NCBI GenBank assembly: GCA_030696045.1
Contig: JAUYNO010000102.1
Span: 1 to 36,896, forward strand
Reading direction: 5' to 3'
Source: Stagnimonas sp.
GTDB taxonomy: Bacteria > Pseudomonadota > Gammaproteobacteria > Nevskiales > Nevskiaceae
DNA: 36,896 nt
The position numbers and the translations under genes are program-made. Shown piece after piece: positions 1-6,803 of the stretch. The notes under the pieces were generated by a model. The model searched no databases. It was not told the DNA's origin and saw nothing but the letters and a program-made list of their open reading frames with translations. Numbering within the stretch: the first letter of the stretch is position 1; every line of letters begins with the position of its first letter.

Positions 1-520
1 GCGCGGCCTGCTGCGCCTGCGCCGCCACCCGGGCGGCGGTCAGTGGCGGCGCCGGCTTCGGTGCCGGGCTGGCGCTCGGCTTCGGCGTGCGCGCCTGCGG
101 GCTGATGGCGACGATGTCCGGCAGCCGCACCACCGCCGGCACGATGGGCGCGCCGGCTTCGACCGGCGGCAGTGGCTCGGGCGGGCGCGGCGACGGCGTC
201 AGCGCCCCGCTCAGCGCCAGGCGGCCACTGCTGGCCGGCGTCGGTCTTGGGAAGAAACCTTCCGGCAACGGCGGCGGCAGGGCCTCCGGCGAGCCGCCGC
301 GCAGGGCCGGCTGCAGCGACCAGCGCTCGCGCGCCGGTTCCGGCGGCGCGGGCTCCGGGCTGATCTCGATGACTTTCTCGACCAGGCCCGAGGTCGGTTG
401 CAGCGCCTGCGCTACCCGCGTGCGCAGACCCGGCGCATAGCGCCAGGCCAGCAGCAGATGCAGCCCCAGGGCGATCAGCAGCGCCCAGCGCAGGCGGCGG
501 GAAGTTTTGGTGGAAGCCAT
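1..520 (-). CDS. N-terminal part of a membrane-anchored proline-rich protein (cut by window edge)
   Basis: An open frame of about 173 codons starts at an ATG (520-518) and runs off the left window edge without a stop. It opens MASTKTSRRLRWALLIALGL, a short basic stretch followed by one hydrophobic helix (about residues 11-25), which is a typical inner-membrane anchor. The rest is very rich in proline and alanine (Pro-Glu and Pro-Pro repeats at about residues 55-170), as in TonB-like proteins and the N-terminal linkers of some DUF3108 proteins. The expected C-terminal domain lies outside the window, so the family cannot be fixed. Opposite-strand frames here have no recognisable content. The function is unknown; a periplasm-spanning role is an inference from the linker. 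Confidence 0.6.
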   Translation of the reverse strand, partial: MASTKTSRRLRWALLIALGLHLLLAWRYAPGLRTRVAQALQPTSGLVEKVIEISPEPAPPEPARERWSLQPALRGGSPEALPPPLPEGFFPRPTPASSGRLALSGALTPSPRPPEPLPPVEAGAPIVPAVVRLPDIVAISPQARTPKPSASPAPKPAPPLTAARVAAQAQQAA

Positions 521-644
521 TGCGGCGATTGTAGGAGGGCGTTCAGGTATTGAGCATGTGCTGACCAAGGACTCAGGCCCCGCTGCTCAGGCCTTGCTGC
601 CGCAAGCTCACCCGGTCGCGTCCTGAAGGCATCTCCCGCACCCA

Positions 645-688
645 TTCCAAACAGATCGGGGGCCGTTGGCCCCCGATCTGTTTGGAAA
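645..688 (-). terminator. long perfect hairpin downstream of the acyl-CoA reductase gene
   Basis: An almost perfect inverted repeat of about 19-20 bp per arm (core AACAGATCGGGGGCC) with a 3-nt loop lies about 16 bp after the reductase stop codon. Its position suggests a transcription terminator, possibly working in both directions. There is no clear T-tract on the minus strand, so Rho-independent action is not certain. Confidence 0.55.
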
Positions 689-703
689 CGCCGTGTCGAT
701 GCT

Positions 704-2689
704 TTACCAGTGCTCACCCTTGAAGATGTTCGCGAACACGGTCTGCTCGATCGTGAGCTTCTCGCCGCCGTCCTTCTTGCCCTTGGCCGCGCTCGAGGAC
801 GGAAACAGCTGGAAGCCCTTCGATAGCACCCAGTCGTTGGCCTTGGGCCAGATCGCGTAGCTCACCGCCGCCGCCGTGCCGACCGTGGTGGCGATGCTCT
901 TGGGTTTTTCCAGGATGGCCCTAACCACGGTGTCGGCGGCGTCTTCCGGCGACCAGGTGGGGATGTAGTCGTACATCTTGGTCGGCGCGATCATCGGCGT
1001 GCGCACCAGGGGCATGTAGATCGCGGTGGTGTGGATGTTGCGGTTCTTCACCTCCGCCGACAGGCAGCGGGTGAAAGCATCGAGCGCCGCCTTGCTGGCG
1101 ACATAGGCCGAGAAGCGCGCGGCGTTGGCGAGCACGCCAATGGAACTGATGTTGATGATGTGGCCGTTCTTCTGCTTGGCCATGGCCGGCAGCAGGTTCA
1201 TGATCAGCCGCACCGCGCCGAAGTAGTTCAGCTGCATGGTGCGTTCGTAATCGTGGAAACGATCAAAGCTCTCGAACACCGCGCGGCGGATCGAACGGCC
1301 GGCGTTGTTGATCAGCACGTCGACATGGCCGAAGTCGCGCAGCACCTCGGCGCTCATGCGGTCGATGTCCTGCAGGCTGTTGAGATCGCAGGGGTAGACA
1401 TGCGCCTCGCCGCCGGCTTTCTCCAGGATCAGCTTGGCCTCTTCCAACTTGTCGCGGGTGCGCGCGACCAGGATCACCTTGGCGCCGGCGGCGCCGATCT
1501 TCTTGGCGGCGGCAAAACCAATCCCGGAGGAGGCGCCGGTAATCAGCACCACCTTGCCCGACAGCTTCTGCCGCAGCTTCGGCGGAATCTTCACCTTCAG
1601 ATCCAGGTGCAGCTCCCAGTACTGCCAGAGCTTGTCGGCGTAGTGCTTGATGTCGGGGCAGACAATTCCAGTCCCCTTGAGCGCGCGCCGCGCCTCGCGG
1701 TCGTCGAACACCGCCTGGTTGAAGGCATAGCCGAGCACCGACAGCGGCACGCCGATGGCGTCCGCGATCTTCAGCTGCGCGCCGTTGCCCATGGACTTGC
1801 CGACCCGGCCGATCAGCTTCTTGACGCTGTCCGGCAGCGCCGGAATGTCGAGCCGACCGCCAAACTCGGGGCCGTGCGCGGCTTCGAGAAAGCACTGCAG
1901 CAGGTCGCCGACGGTGGGCGACTGCGACTGCATCAGATGGAAGCACTGGCCGTCTAGTTTAGGGCTATGGGCGATGGCATCCATCGCCGCCGCCACGTAG
2001 TCGACCGGCGCGATGGCGACCTTGCCGCCCTCGATGCCCAGCAGCGGCAGCCATTTCGGCACCCGGTAGCTGATCTTCTGGATCGCCTTGGCGAAGTAGT
2101 AGGGGCCGTCGATCTTGTCCATCTCGCCGGTCTGGCTATGGCCAACCACCACGCCCGGACGGTAGATGCGCCAGGGCACCGCGCACTCGTTGCGGACGAT
2201 GGCCTCGCTCTGGAACTTGGTGCGGTAGTAGGGGTGGCTGGTGCTCTGCCCCTCGTCGAACATGGTCTCCTTGAAGATGCCGACGTAGTCGCTGCCGGCC
2301 ACCGCGACGCTGGAGACGTGGTGCAGGCGCACGTCACCACCCAGATCGTTGACGAAGGCGACCAGATTGCGGGTGCCCTCGTTGTTGATGCGGTCGCCCT
2401 GCTCTTCCGACATGTTCATGTCGTAGACCGCCGCGAGATGGAAGACGTGGTCGATCTTGCCGGCCAGCTTCTTGAACTCGGCGGGCGCGACCAGGCCGGC
2501 TTCGGTGATGTCGCCGGCGACCATGTGCAGCTTCTTGCCGGCCTCGCCGTAGCGGGCTTTCAGCTCCTCGAACTTGGCGGCCGAGGACGGCCGCACCAGC
2601 ACATGGACCTTGGCGCCTTCGCGGGCCAGCAGCTTTTCCAGCAGGAACTTGCCGATGAAGCCGGTGGCGCCGGTGACGAAGTAGTTCAT
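704..2689 (-). CDS. bifunctional SDR fatty acyl-CoA reductase, alcohol-forming (Marinobacter FAR type)
   Basis: This 661-residue protein has two short-chain dehydrogenase units. The N-terminal extended-SDR half begins MNYFVTGATGFIGKFLLEKL (Rossmann glycine motif at 6-13) and has a Y154xxxK158 catalytic pair. The C-terminal classical SDR half has GASSGIG (385-391), NNAG (461-464), Ser515/516 and Y529xxxK533. The order, length and end (…IFKGEHW) match, from memory, the Marinobacter aquaeolei FAR Maqu_2220. That enzyme reduces fatty acyl-CoA through the aldehyde to the fatty alcohol with NADPH, supplying wax ester synthesis. The start is supported by GGAGAGG about 10 nt upstream. The gene lies 61 bp behind the chorismatase gene on the same strand and is followed by a hairpin. 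No wax ester synthase is in the window. Substrate range is inferred. Confidence 0.88.
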   Translation of the reverse strand: MNYFVTGATGFIGKFLLEKLLAREGAKVHVLVRPSSAAKFEELKARYGEAGKKLHMVAGDITEAGLVAPAEFKKLAGKIDHVFHLAAVYDMNMSEEQGDRINNEGTRNLVAFVNDLGGDVRLHHVSSVAVAGSDYVGIFKETMFDEGQSTSHPYYRTKFQSEAIVRNECAVPWRIYRPGVVVGHSQTGEMDKIDGPYYFAKAIQKISYRVPKWLPLLGIEGGKVAIAPVDYVAAAMDAIAHSPKLDGQCFHLMQSQSPTVGDLLQCFLEAAHGPEFGGRLDIPALPDSVKKLIGRVGKSMGNGAQLKIADAIGVPLSVLGYAFNQAVFDDREARRALKGTGIVCPDIKHYADKLWQYWELHLDLKVKIPPKLRQKLSGKVVLITGASSGIGFAAAKKIGAAGAKVILVARTRDKLEEAKLILEKAGGEAHVYPCDLNSLQDIDRMSAEVLRDFGHVDVLINNAGRSIRRAVFESFDRFHDYERTMQLNYFGAVRLIMNLLPAMAKQKNGHIINISSIGVLANAARFSAYVASKAALDAFTRCLSAEVKNRNIHTTAIYMPLVRTPMIAPTKMYDYIPTWSPEDAADTVVRAILEKPKSIATTVGTAAAVSYAIWPKANDWVLSKGFQLFPSSSAAKGKKDGGEKLTIEQTVFANIFKGEHW

Positions 2690-2750
2690 GACCGCATCCT
2701 CTCCAAGAAGTGATCTTTGTCGTTCTGCGTTTCGCGCAGTGTAAGCCGGC

Positions 2751-3773
2751 TTACTGGCCCGGGCCGATCCAGCGATAGACGCCTTCCAGCTCGATCAATA
2801 AATCGGCGCGGCAGATGTCGCCGCGCAACAGCACCCAGGGCGCGCCGCGCGCGACCAGGCGCTCGAACAGGGGCGCCACCCGGCTGGCGTCGCCGGCATG
2901 GCGCAGGTAGAGCTTGAAGCTCTCCGGCGCCCACATCGGCTCGCCGACCTCGGGGAAATGACTGACGGCGGCATGGCGCAGCAGCGCCTCGACATTGGCG
3001 GCGGCTTCTTCCAGCTGCGCCTGCACATCACCGGCATGCACCGTGGCGTGGCCGACCACGCTGGCGGTGCCCGATACCAGCAGGCGCGCGCCGGCCCCGG
3101 CGGCGCCCCGCAGCAGCAGGGCGCGGGTGAAGCTGGGACTGCGCGGGCCGTACTGGCGCGGATAGCGGTAGGCCGAGACCTGGCGCGGATTTTCCAGCGG
3201 CACGCCCGGCTGCGTGCCGGCCAGCACCGCGACCGTCAGGCCCGGCTCCTCGCCGCCGATGGCGGTGGCCGCCGGCAGCTGCCGCTCGAACTCCGAGCGC
3301 TGCGCCAGCGCCCGGGCACGGCCGACGCAGAACTGCCGGTAGCGCTCGGCGTCGCCCTCGCCCTCGTTGATGCGGTCGAGAAAATTCCAGGTGCGCAGCC
3401 AGTGCGGAAACTCGTGGTGCACCACCAGCCGCTCCAGCCGCCAGTAGATGTCCTCGCTGGCGGCGACCACGTCCTCGGCCGGCAGTCGCAGATGCGCGAA
3501 CAGGTGCTGGCCGTCGTGCGCCCAGTGCAGTCCCTGATCGCTGCCGGCCTCGACGATGGGCCGGCCGGCGCTCCAGAGTTCGGCGCTGGCACCCGCCAGG
3601 ACGGTAAGCGGAATGCGCAGCCGGCGCGGATCGGCATCGGGCAGTTCGCCGCCGTGGTGCAGACAGGCCAGGGCATCCGGCGGCAAGCGGCCGGCCGGGG
3701 CGGGGCGGGTGGCGAACGGCGCGGCGCCGGAATCCGGGGATGGGGCCGGCGAGGCAGACTGGGCAAAGCTCAT
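2751..3773 (-). CDS. chorismatase / chorismate hydrolase-like protein (FkbO/Hyg5/XanB2 family)
   Basis: From ATG 3773 the protein has 340 residues, the usual length for this family. Family landmarks in order are RTWNFLDRIN (127-136), ERYRQFCVGRA (143-153), PAATAIG (167-173), ENPRQVSAYRYPRQYGPRSP (194-213), VSGTASVVGHATVHAGD (233-249) and DLLIELEG (324-331). Family members cleave chorismate: FkbO gives a dihydroxycyclohexadiene acid, Hyg5 gives 3-hydroxybenzoate, and XanB2 gives 3- and 4-hydroxybenzoate for xanthomonadin pigment and ubiquinone. The XanB2-like role is an inference; product type cannot be read from the sequence here. An upstream in-frame ATG at 3857 would add 28 residues, but it lies at the edge of a dyad that looks like an operator. 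Neither start has a good Shine-Dalgarno site. It probably shares a transcript with the reductase downstream. Confidence 0.82.
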   Translation of the reverse strand: MSFAQSASPAPSPDSGAAPFATRPAPAGRLPPDALACLHHGGELPDADPRRLRIPLTVLAGASAELWSAGRPIVEAGSDQGLHWAHDGQHLFAHLRLPAEDVVAASEDIYWRLERLVVHHEFPHWLRTWNFLDRINEGEGDAERYRQFCVGRARALAQRSEFERQLPAATAIGGEEPGLTVAVLAGTQPGVPLENPRQVSAYRYPRQYGPRSPSFTRALLLRGAAGAGARLLVSGTASVVGHATVHAGDVQAQLEEAAANVEALLRHAAVSHFPEVGEPMWAPESFKLYLRHAGDASRVAPLFERLVARGAPWVLLRGDICRADLLIELEGVYRWIGPGQ

Positions 3774-3854
3774 GAGCAAGGTCGGCGGCGCGCGCTGCGC
3801 CGCGGCGGGTGGCGTTGCGAGGGAGGCAAGGCTAGCACCTTGGGGCGTGTTCAC

Positions 3855-3880
3855 CATTAAATGATCGCGACCATTCAATG
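3855..3880. promoter_or_regulatory. 26-bp imperfect palindrome, operator-like
   Basis: The sequence CATTAAATGATCGCGACC followed by ATTCAATG reads nearly the same on both strands (22 of 26 positions symmetric, centred on TCGCGA). It is AT-rich in a GC-rich setting and lies just upstream of the chorismatase start at 3773. The size and symmetry fit a TetR- or MarR-type operator. No such regulator is next to it, so the binding protein is unknown. Confidence 0.45.
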
Positions 3881-3891
3881 ATGAATGCGGC

Positions 3892-4275
3892 CTAGTGCGT
3901 GTACTCGACCTGCGTCGCCGGCAGCCAGCCGACGGTGTCGCCGAGCTGCACGTTGAGCCAGCGACCGCTGGCATTGTCCAGACTCGCCAACACCCGCACC
4001 GCCGTCCCGGCCGGCAGGCTGCGCAGCGCGGTTGCCGCCGGCAGCGGCTGCGCCCGCATGGGCGCCTCGCGGCTGACCGTGGCCGGCAGGCCGGCGGCCA
4101 GCGGGCGGCTGCGGATGTCGGGCGCGGGCGCCGCTGGTTCCGCCGCCGGGGCCGGCGCGACCGCTACCGTGGAACTCAGCACCGGCGCGGATTCGGCGGC
4201 CGCCGGAGGAGCTGCGCGGCCGCCGGCACAGGCCGTCAACAGCAGCACGAGCGCGAGCGGCGGCGTCCGGCGCAT
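3892..4275 (-). CDS. small lipoprotein with bacterial SH3-like domain
   Basis: This 127-residue protein begins MRRTPPLALVLLLTACAGG, a lipoprotein signal with an L-T-A-C lipobox. After an Ala/Pro-rich linker (about 20-65) comes an SH3b-like stretch (about 68-127) with the pattern MRAQPLPAATALRSLPAGTA, then RWLNVQ and VGWLPATQV. Such domains usually bind cell wall or mediate protein contacts in the periplasm; the ligand here is unknown. Its ATG overlaps the TGA of the preceding gene (TGATG at 4277-4273), so the two are probably translationally coupled. A longer frame upstream exists but would place the lipobox internally. Confidence 0.75.
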   Translation of the reverse strand: MRRTPPLALVLLLTACAGGRAAPPAAAESAPVLSSTVAVAPAPAAEPAAPAPDIRSRPLAAGLPATVSREAPMRAQPLPAATALRSLPAGTAVRVLASLDNASGRWLNVQLGDTVGWLPATQVEYTH

Positions 4276-4823
4276 CAGGGCTGCAGCAGGTCGCTCTGGG
4301 CGATCCAGCCGTCCTCGGCGCCGGCGAGCACGTACCACCAGTAACCCTCGGCGTTGTAGACCCGGCTGTCGAGCGTCACCTGCGCTTCCATCAGCAGGGA
4401 CTGGATGGCATCGCTGCCCGAACTCGGCCGCGAACGCAGGGCCGCCCCCGGCCGCACCGCGGCCTTGCGCCCTTTCTCGAAAGCCGCCACCTGGGCGTGC
4501 GGCGCGGCCGGCTCACCGGCCGTCGTCGCCGCCGCAGCCGTCGCCGCAGCTGCCGGGGCGGCAGGCGCAGCGTAGCCGCTGCGCGGCAGCGGCTGGCCGC
4601 TGGCGCGCGCCTGCGCCTGGCGGGCCGCGATGGCGTCGGGGCTGTTGGTTTCCGACAGCGGCTTAGAGCTGACGGTCGGCGCCTGGGTGGCAGGCGCCTG
4701 ATCGTAGGCACGGGTCTGGATGCCGCCGGACTCGGCGGCTCCGCCCCGGGTGTAGCCACTACGGGGCGCGCAGGCGGCGAGCGTCAGGCCGGCGACCGCG
4801 GTCAGCAGCAGAAGTAAACGCAT
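4275..4823 (-). CDS. lipoprotein with C-terminal SH3-like domain
   Basis: This 182-residue protein begins MRLLLLLTAVAGLTLAACAP, a clear lipoprotein signal (LAAC). The middle (about 20-115) is low-complexity Ala/Pro/Thr. The last 65 residues form an SH3b-like unit (ALRSRPSSGSDAIQSLL, then WWYVLAGAEDGWIAQSDL). It is preceded by AGGGAGCT, a good ribosome binding site, and its stop overlaps the start of a second SH3-type lipoprotein. The two look like an old duplication or a functional pair in the envelope. The gene begins 117 bp after the polytopic membrane protein gene. The function is not known. Confidence 0.75.
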   Translation of the reverse strand: MRLLLLLTAVAGLTLAACAPRSGYTRGGAAESGGIQTRAYDQAPATQAPTVSSKPLSETNSPDAIAARQAQARASGQPLPRSGYAAPAAPAAAATAAAATTAGEPAAPHAQVAAFEKGRKAAVRPGAALRSRPSSGSDAIQSLLMEAQVTLDSRVYNAEGYWWYVLAGAEDGWIAQSDLLQP

Positions 4824-4940
4824 GAGTGAGCTCCCTGAAGTTTGATGCGGTCCGGAGCCTGCGGCGCCTGAACCGGTCCTGATGGTTGTACACGCGAAAC
4901 ACAGAGCATGCCAGACGCCCCGGGCGCCGGCGGCGGACCA

Positions 4941-5957
4941 TCAATAGTCGCCCTCGCCATGCCGGGCGGCCTGGCGCTGCTCGGCCTTGGCGGCCAGTCG
5001 CGGCGCCCGGTCCTTGTCGGAGGACCAGATCACGTCCGGGAACAGCAGCACCCGCAGCAGGCCGATCAGCATCCACAGATAGCTGAGCGAGAACACGATG
5101 CCGCAGAACATCGACACCCATTCGAAGTTGGGCGACAGGAACTTGATGCCCCACCAGCTCGCCACGTCGGTCAGCGAGGCGGCGAGCCCGGCCGGGAACA
5201 CCCACTGGTAGCTCTGGATCTGGTTGAACTGCATCGAGAACGGAATCCCGATGATGAAGAAGCTGGTAGTGAAGCCGAACAGGTGAGCGTGGGTGAAGGC
5301 AATGAGCTTGCCCAGCGACATCTGCGCGAAATAGGCCTCGGCCGAGCCGTGCAGGCGCAGCTGGTACCAGATCTCCGAAGCACCGAAGCAGAAGGCGATG
5401 CCGAACATGGTCACCGCGAGCGCGATGCCGCGCTTGGCCGCTGGCGGCAGCTCGCGCAGGTTGATGTCGATGCTGTGGGTGGAGAACGGCACCGTCCACC
5501 AATTGATGGCCAGCACCAGGAAGAAGAAGGCGAACAGGGCCAGCGGGCCGCCGTAGGAAATCCATTTCGACTTCTCGGGCGGCAGCTCGACCACCTCGGC
5601 GCTCTGCACTGGGGCGTCGCTGAAGAAGTCGAAATTGTCAGGAGCGTCATTCTGTTCGAGTGCCGGCGCCGGGCCGGATTCGAGCGGACGCTCCGCGCCG
5701 CTCAATCCGGCGGCCTGCCCTGCCGCAGGCGCTGAGTCGGCCTCAGCGGCGGCTTGGGCCAGTGTGCGAGCGCCGAACAAACCTGAAAGCAACAGAACAA
5801 CGAGAAACACCGCAAAGAGCCCCTCCCCCTTGCGGGGAGGGGTTGGGGAGGGGGGCGCTCTCCGTGAAAGCCGCACCCGCTCGATCAGGCCGCCCCCCTC
5901 CCCTGCCCCTCCCCGCGAGGGGGAGGGGGACGATTCGCGCTCGGTCGGGCTAAGCAT
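4941..5957 (-). CDS. polytopic membrane protein of unknown family, end of the cytochrome gene run
   Basis: The 338-residue frame starts at ATG 5957, which overlaps the stop of the monohaem cytochrome gene by 8 bp. Residues 1-45 are encoded by a GC-rich repeat and look non-native. A signal-like hydrophobic stretch follows (LFAVFLVVLLLSGLFGARTL, 47-66), then an acidic linker and about five membrane segments (near 134-158, 176-199, 214-240, 249-270 and 280-308). Segment three holds IAFTHAHLFGF, with two histidines that could bind haem b or a metal. Context with three c-type cytochromes suggests electron transfer across the inner membrane, but I do not recognise the family. The real start could lie after the repeat, for example near the hydrophobic stretch. 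Confidence 0.7.
   Translation of the reverse strand: MLSPTERESSPSPSRGGAGEGGGLIERVRLSRRAPPSPTPPRKGEGLFAVFLVVLLLSGLFGARTLAQAAAEADSAPAAGQAAGLSGAERPLESGPAPALEQNDAPDNFDFFSDAPVQSAEVVELPPEKSKWISYGGPLALFAFFFLVLAINWWTVPFSTHSIDINLRELPPAAKRGIALAVTMFGIAFCFGASEIWYQLRLHGSAEAYFAQMSLGKLIAFTHAHLFGFTTSFFIIGIPFSMQFNQIQSYQWVFPAGLAASLTDVASWWGIKFLSPNFEWVSMFCGIVFSLSYLWMLIGLLRVLLFPDVIWSSDKDRAPRLAAKAEQRQAARHGEGDY
5821..5930. repeat. REPIN-like GC-rich palindromic repeat overlapping a gene start
   Basis: Two converging GC clusters, CCCTCCCCCTTGCGGGGAGG at the left and CCCCTCCCCGCGAGGGGGAG at the right, flank about 50 bp and are inverted relative to each other. Each cluster also folds on itself around TTGCGG or CGCGAG. 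Similar two-cluster elements occur at 8571-8671 and 31987-32168, so it is a dispersed family. It lies inside the first 45 codons of the membrane protein frame. Confidence 0.75.
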
Positions 5958-6777
5958 TCTTCAGTCTCACGTACAGCAGGGTGCCGGCCTTCTTCACCGC
6001 CGCCGTGATCGCGGCATCGACACCGCTGCCACCACTCGCCGGCAGCTGGTCGACGGCAATGCCCTTGAAGCCCGCATAGGCCCTGCTGCTCGCCGCCGCC
6101 GGCACATGCGTGGTGTTGAGCGGCTGCACGGCCGTGACCTTCAGCTGGCGGTCGGTCGCGAGCAGCAGGAAGAACAGCTTGCCCTGGTACTCGGCCGGGA
6201 AGATCAGCGCGGTGCCGGCGGGCTTCTTGTCCACCAGCGGGATGTAGATGGTGTTCTCGTCGGCCTTCGCCAGCGTCGCACCCAGGGCCTTGGCGCGGGC
6301 GAGGTCGGCATCGGTCAGCACCGCATCGCGCGGCAGGTATTCGCGCACGCCCGGGAACAGCGCCTGCACCTCGCGCGGGATCAGGCTGGCGGTATCGAGC
6401 CACTCGCCCTTGCTGGCGGGCGTGGATTTCGGATCGCCGGGATTGGCCCTGGCGGCGGCTTCGTCGCCATTGCGGGCCCCGTCGCCGTCGGCGTCCAGCG
6501 CCGCGATCTTGCCGAAGGCGGCCAGGCTCTCGCCGGCATCCTTGAACTGCTGGCCGTAGGCGTTGTTGGGGGTGCCGCCGCCGTCCTTGTGGCAGGCGTT
6601 GCAGGACGGTGCGTAGCCGTATTGCTGCTTGTAGAGGCGCGCGAAGGCGGGTTCGGCGCTGGCGCTGGCGCTCAACAGCAGCAGCGCCAGCGCTGGGAGA
6701 CGGGAGACGGGAGACGGGAGGCAGGAAACCTTGAAGTCTCTGGACCCCGACTCGGCGCTGCTGCTTTTTTGTCTCAC
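5950..6777 (-). CDS. monohaem c-type cytochrome with EF-hand-like calcium loop
   Basis: From GTG 6777 the protein has 275 residues. A hydrophobic signal region (PALALLLLSASASA, 28-41) precedes the mature part EPAFARLYKQQYG. One haem c motif, CNACH, is at 59-63. It is followed by DADGDGARNGDE (95-106), which has the acidic spacing of an EF-hand or thrombospondin-type calcium loop. The remaining 150 residues contain no further CxxCH. The first 25-30 residues are encoded by a GGGAGAC repeat and are unlikely to be ancestral; GTG 6798 is an alternative start. The gene follows the 580-aa dihaem cytochrome at once and its stop overlaps the membrane protein ATG. It is probably a periplasmic electron carrier; the partner is unknown. 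Confidence 0.75.
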   Translation of the reverse strand: MRQKSSSAESGSRDFKVSCLPSPVSRLPALALLLLSASASAEPAFARLYKQQYGYAPSCNACHKDGGGTPNNAYGQQFKDAGESLAAFGKIAALDADGDGARNGDEAAARANPGDPKSTPASKGEWLDTASLIPREVQALFPGVREYLPRDAVLTDADLARAKALGATLAKADENTIYIPLVDKKPAGTALIFPAEYQGKLFFLLLATDRQLKVTAVQPLNTTHVPAAASSRAYAGFKGIAVDQLPASGGSGVDAAITAAVKKAGTLLYVRLKNA

Positions 6778-6798
6778 GTCTCCCGTCTCCCGTCTCAC
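6694..6798. repeat. GGGAGAC-type inverted repeat at the start of the monohaem cytochrome gene
   Basis: Tandem GGGAGAC units (6694-6720) are mirrored by GTCTCCC units (about 6771-6798), giving an inverted repeat of about 25 bp per arm around a 50-bp centre. It fills the space between the 580-aa cytochrome stop (6804) and the signal peptide of the next protein. The left arm is translated in that protein (PSPVSRLP). Confidence 0.75.
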
Positions 6799-6803
6799 AG
6801 CCT

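Noticed and set aside
475..717. Open frame of 80 codons on the minus strand after the reductase gene
   Set aside because: It runs through the terminator-like hairpin and overlaps the start of the real gene at 520; no protein-like features.
1031..1957. Long plus-strand frame opposite the acyl-CoA reductase
   Set aside because: It is antisense to a gene with full SDR motifs; its His/Asp/Gln-rich composition is the usual shadow in GC-rich DNA.
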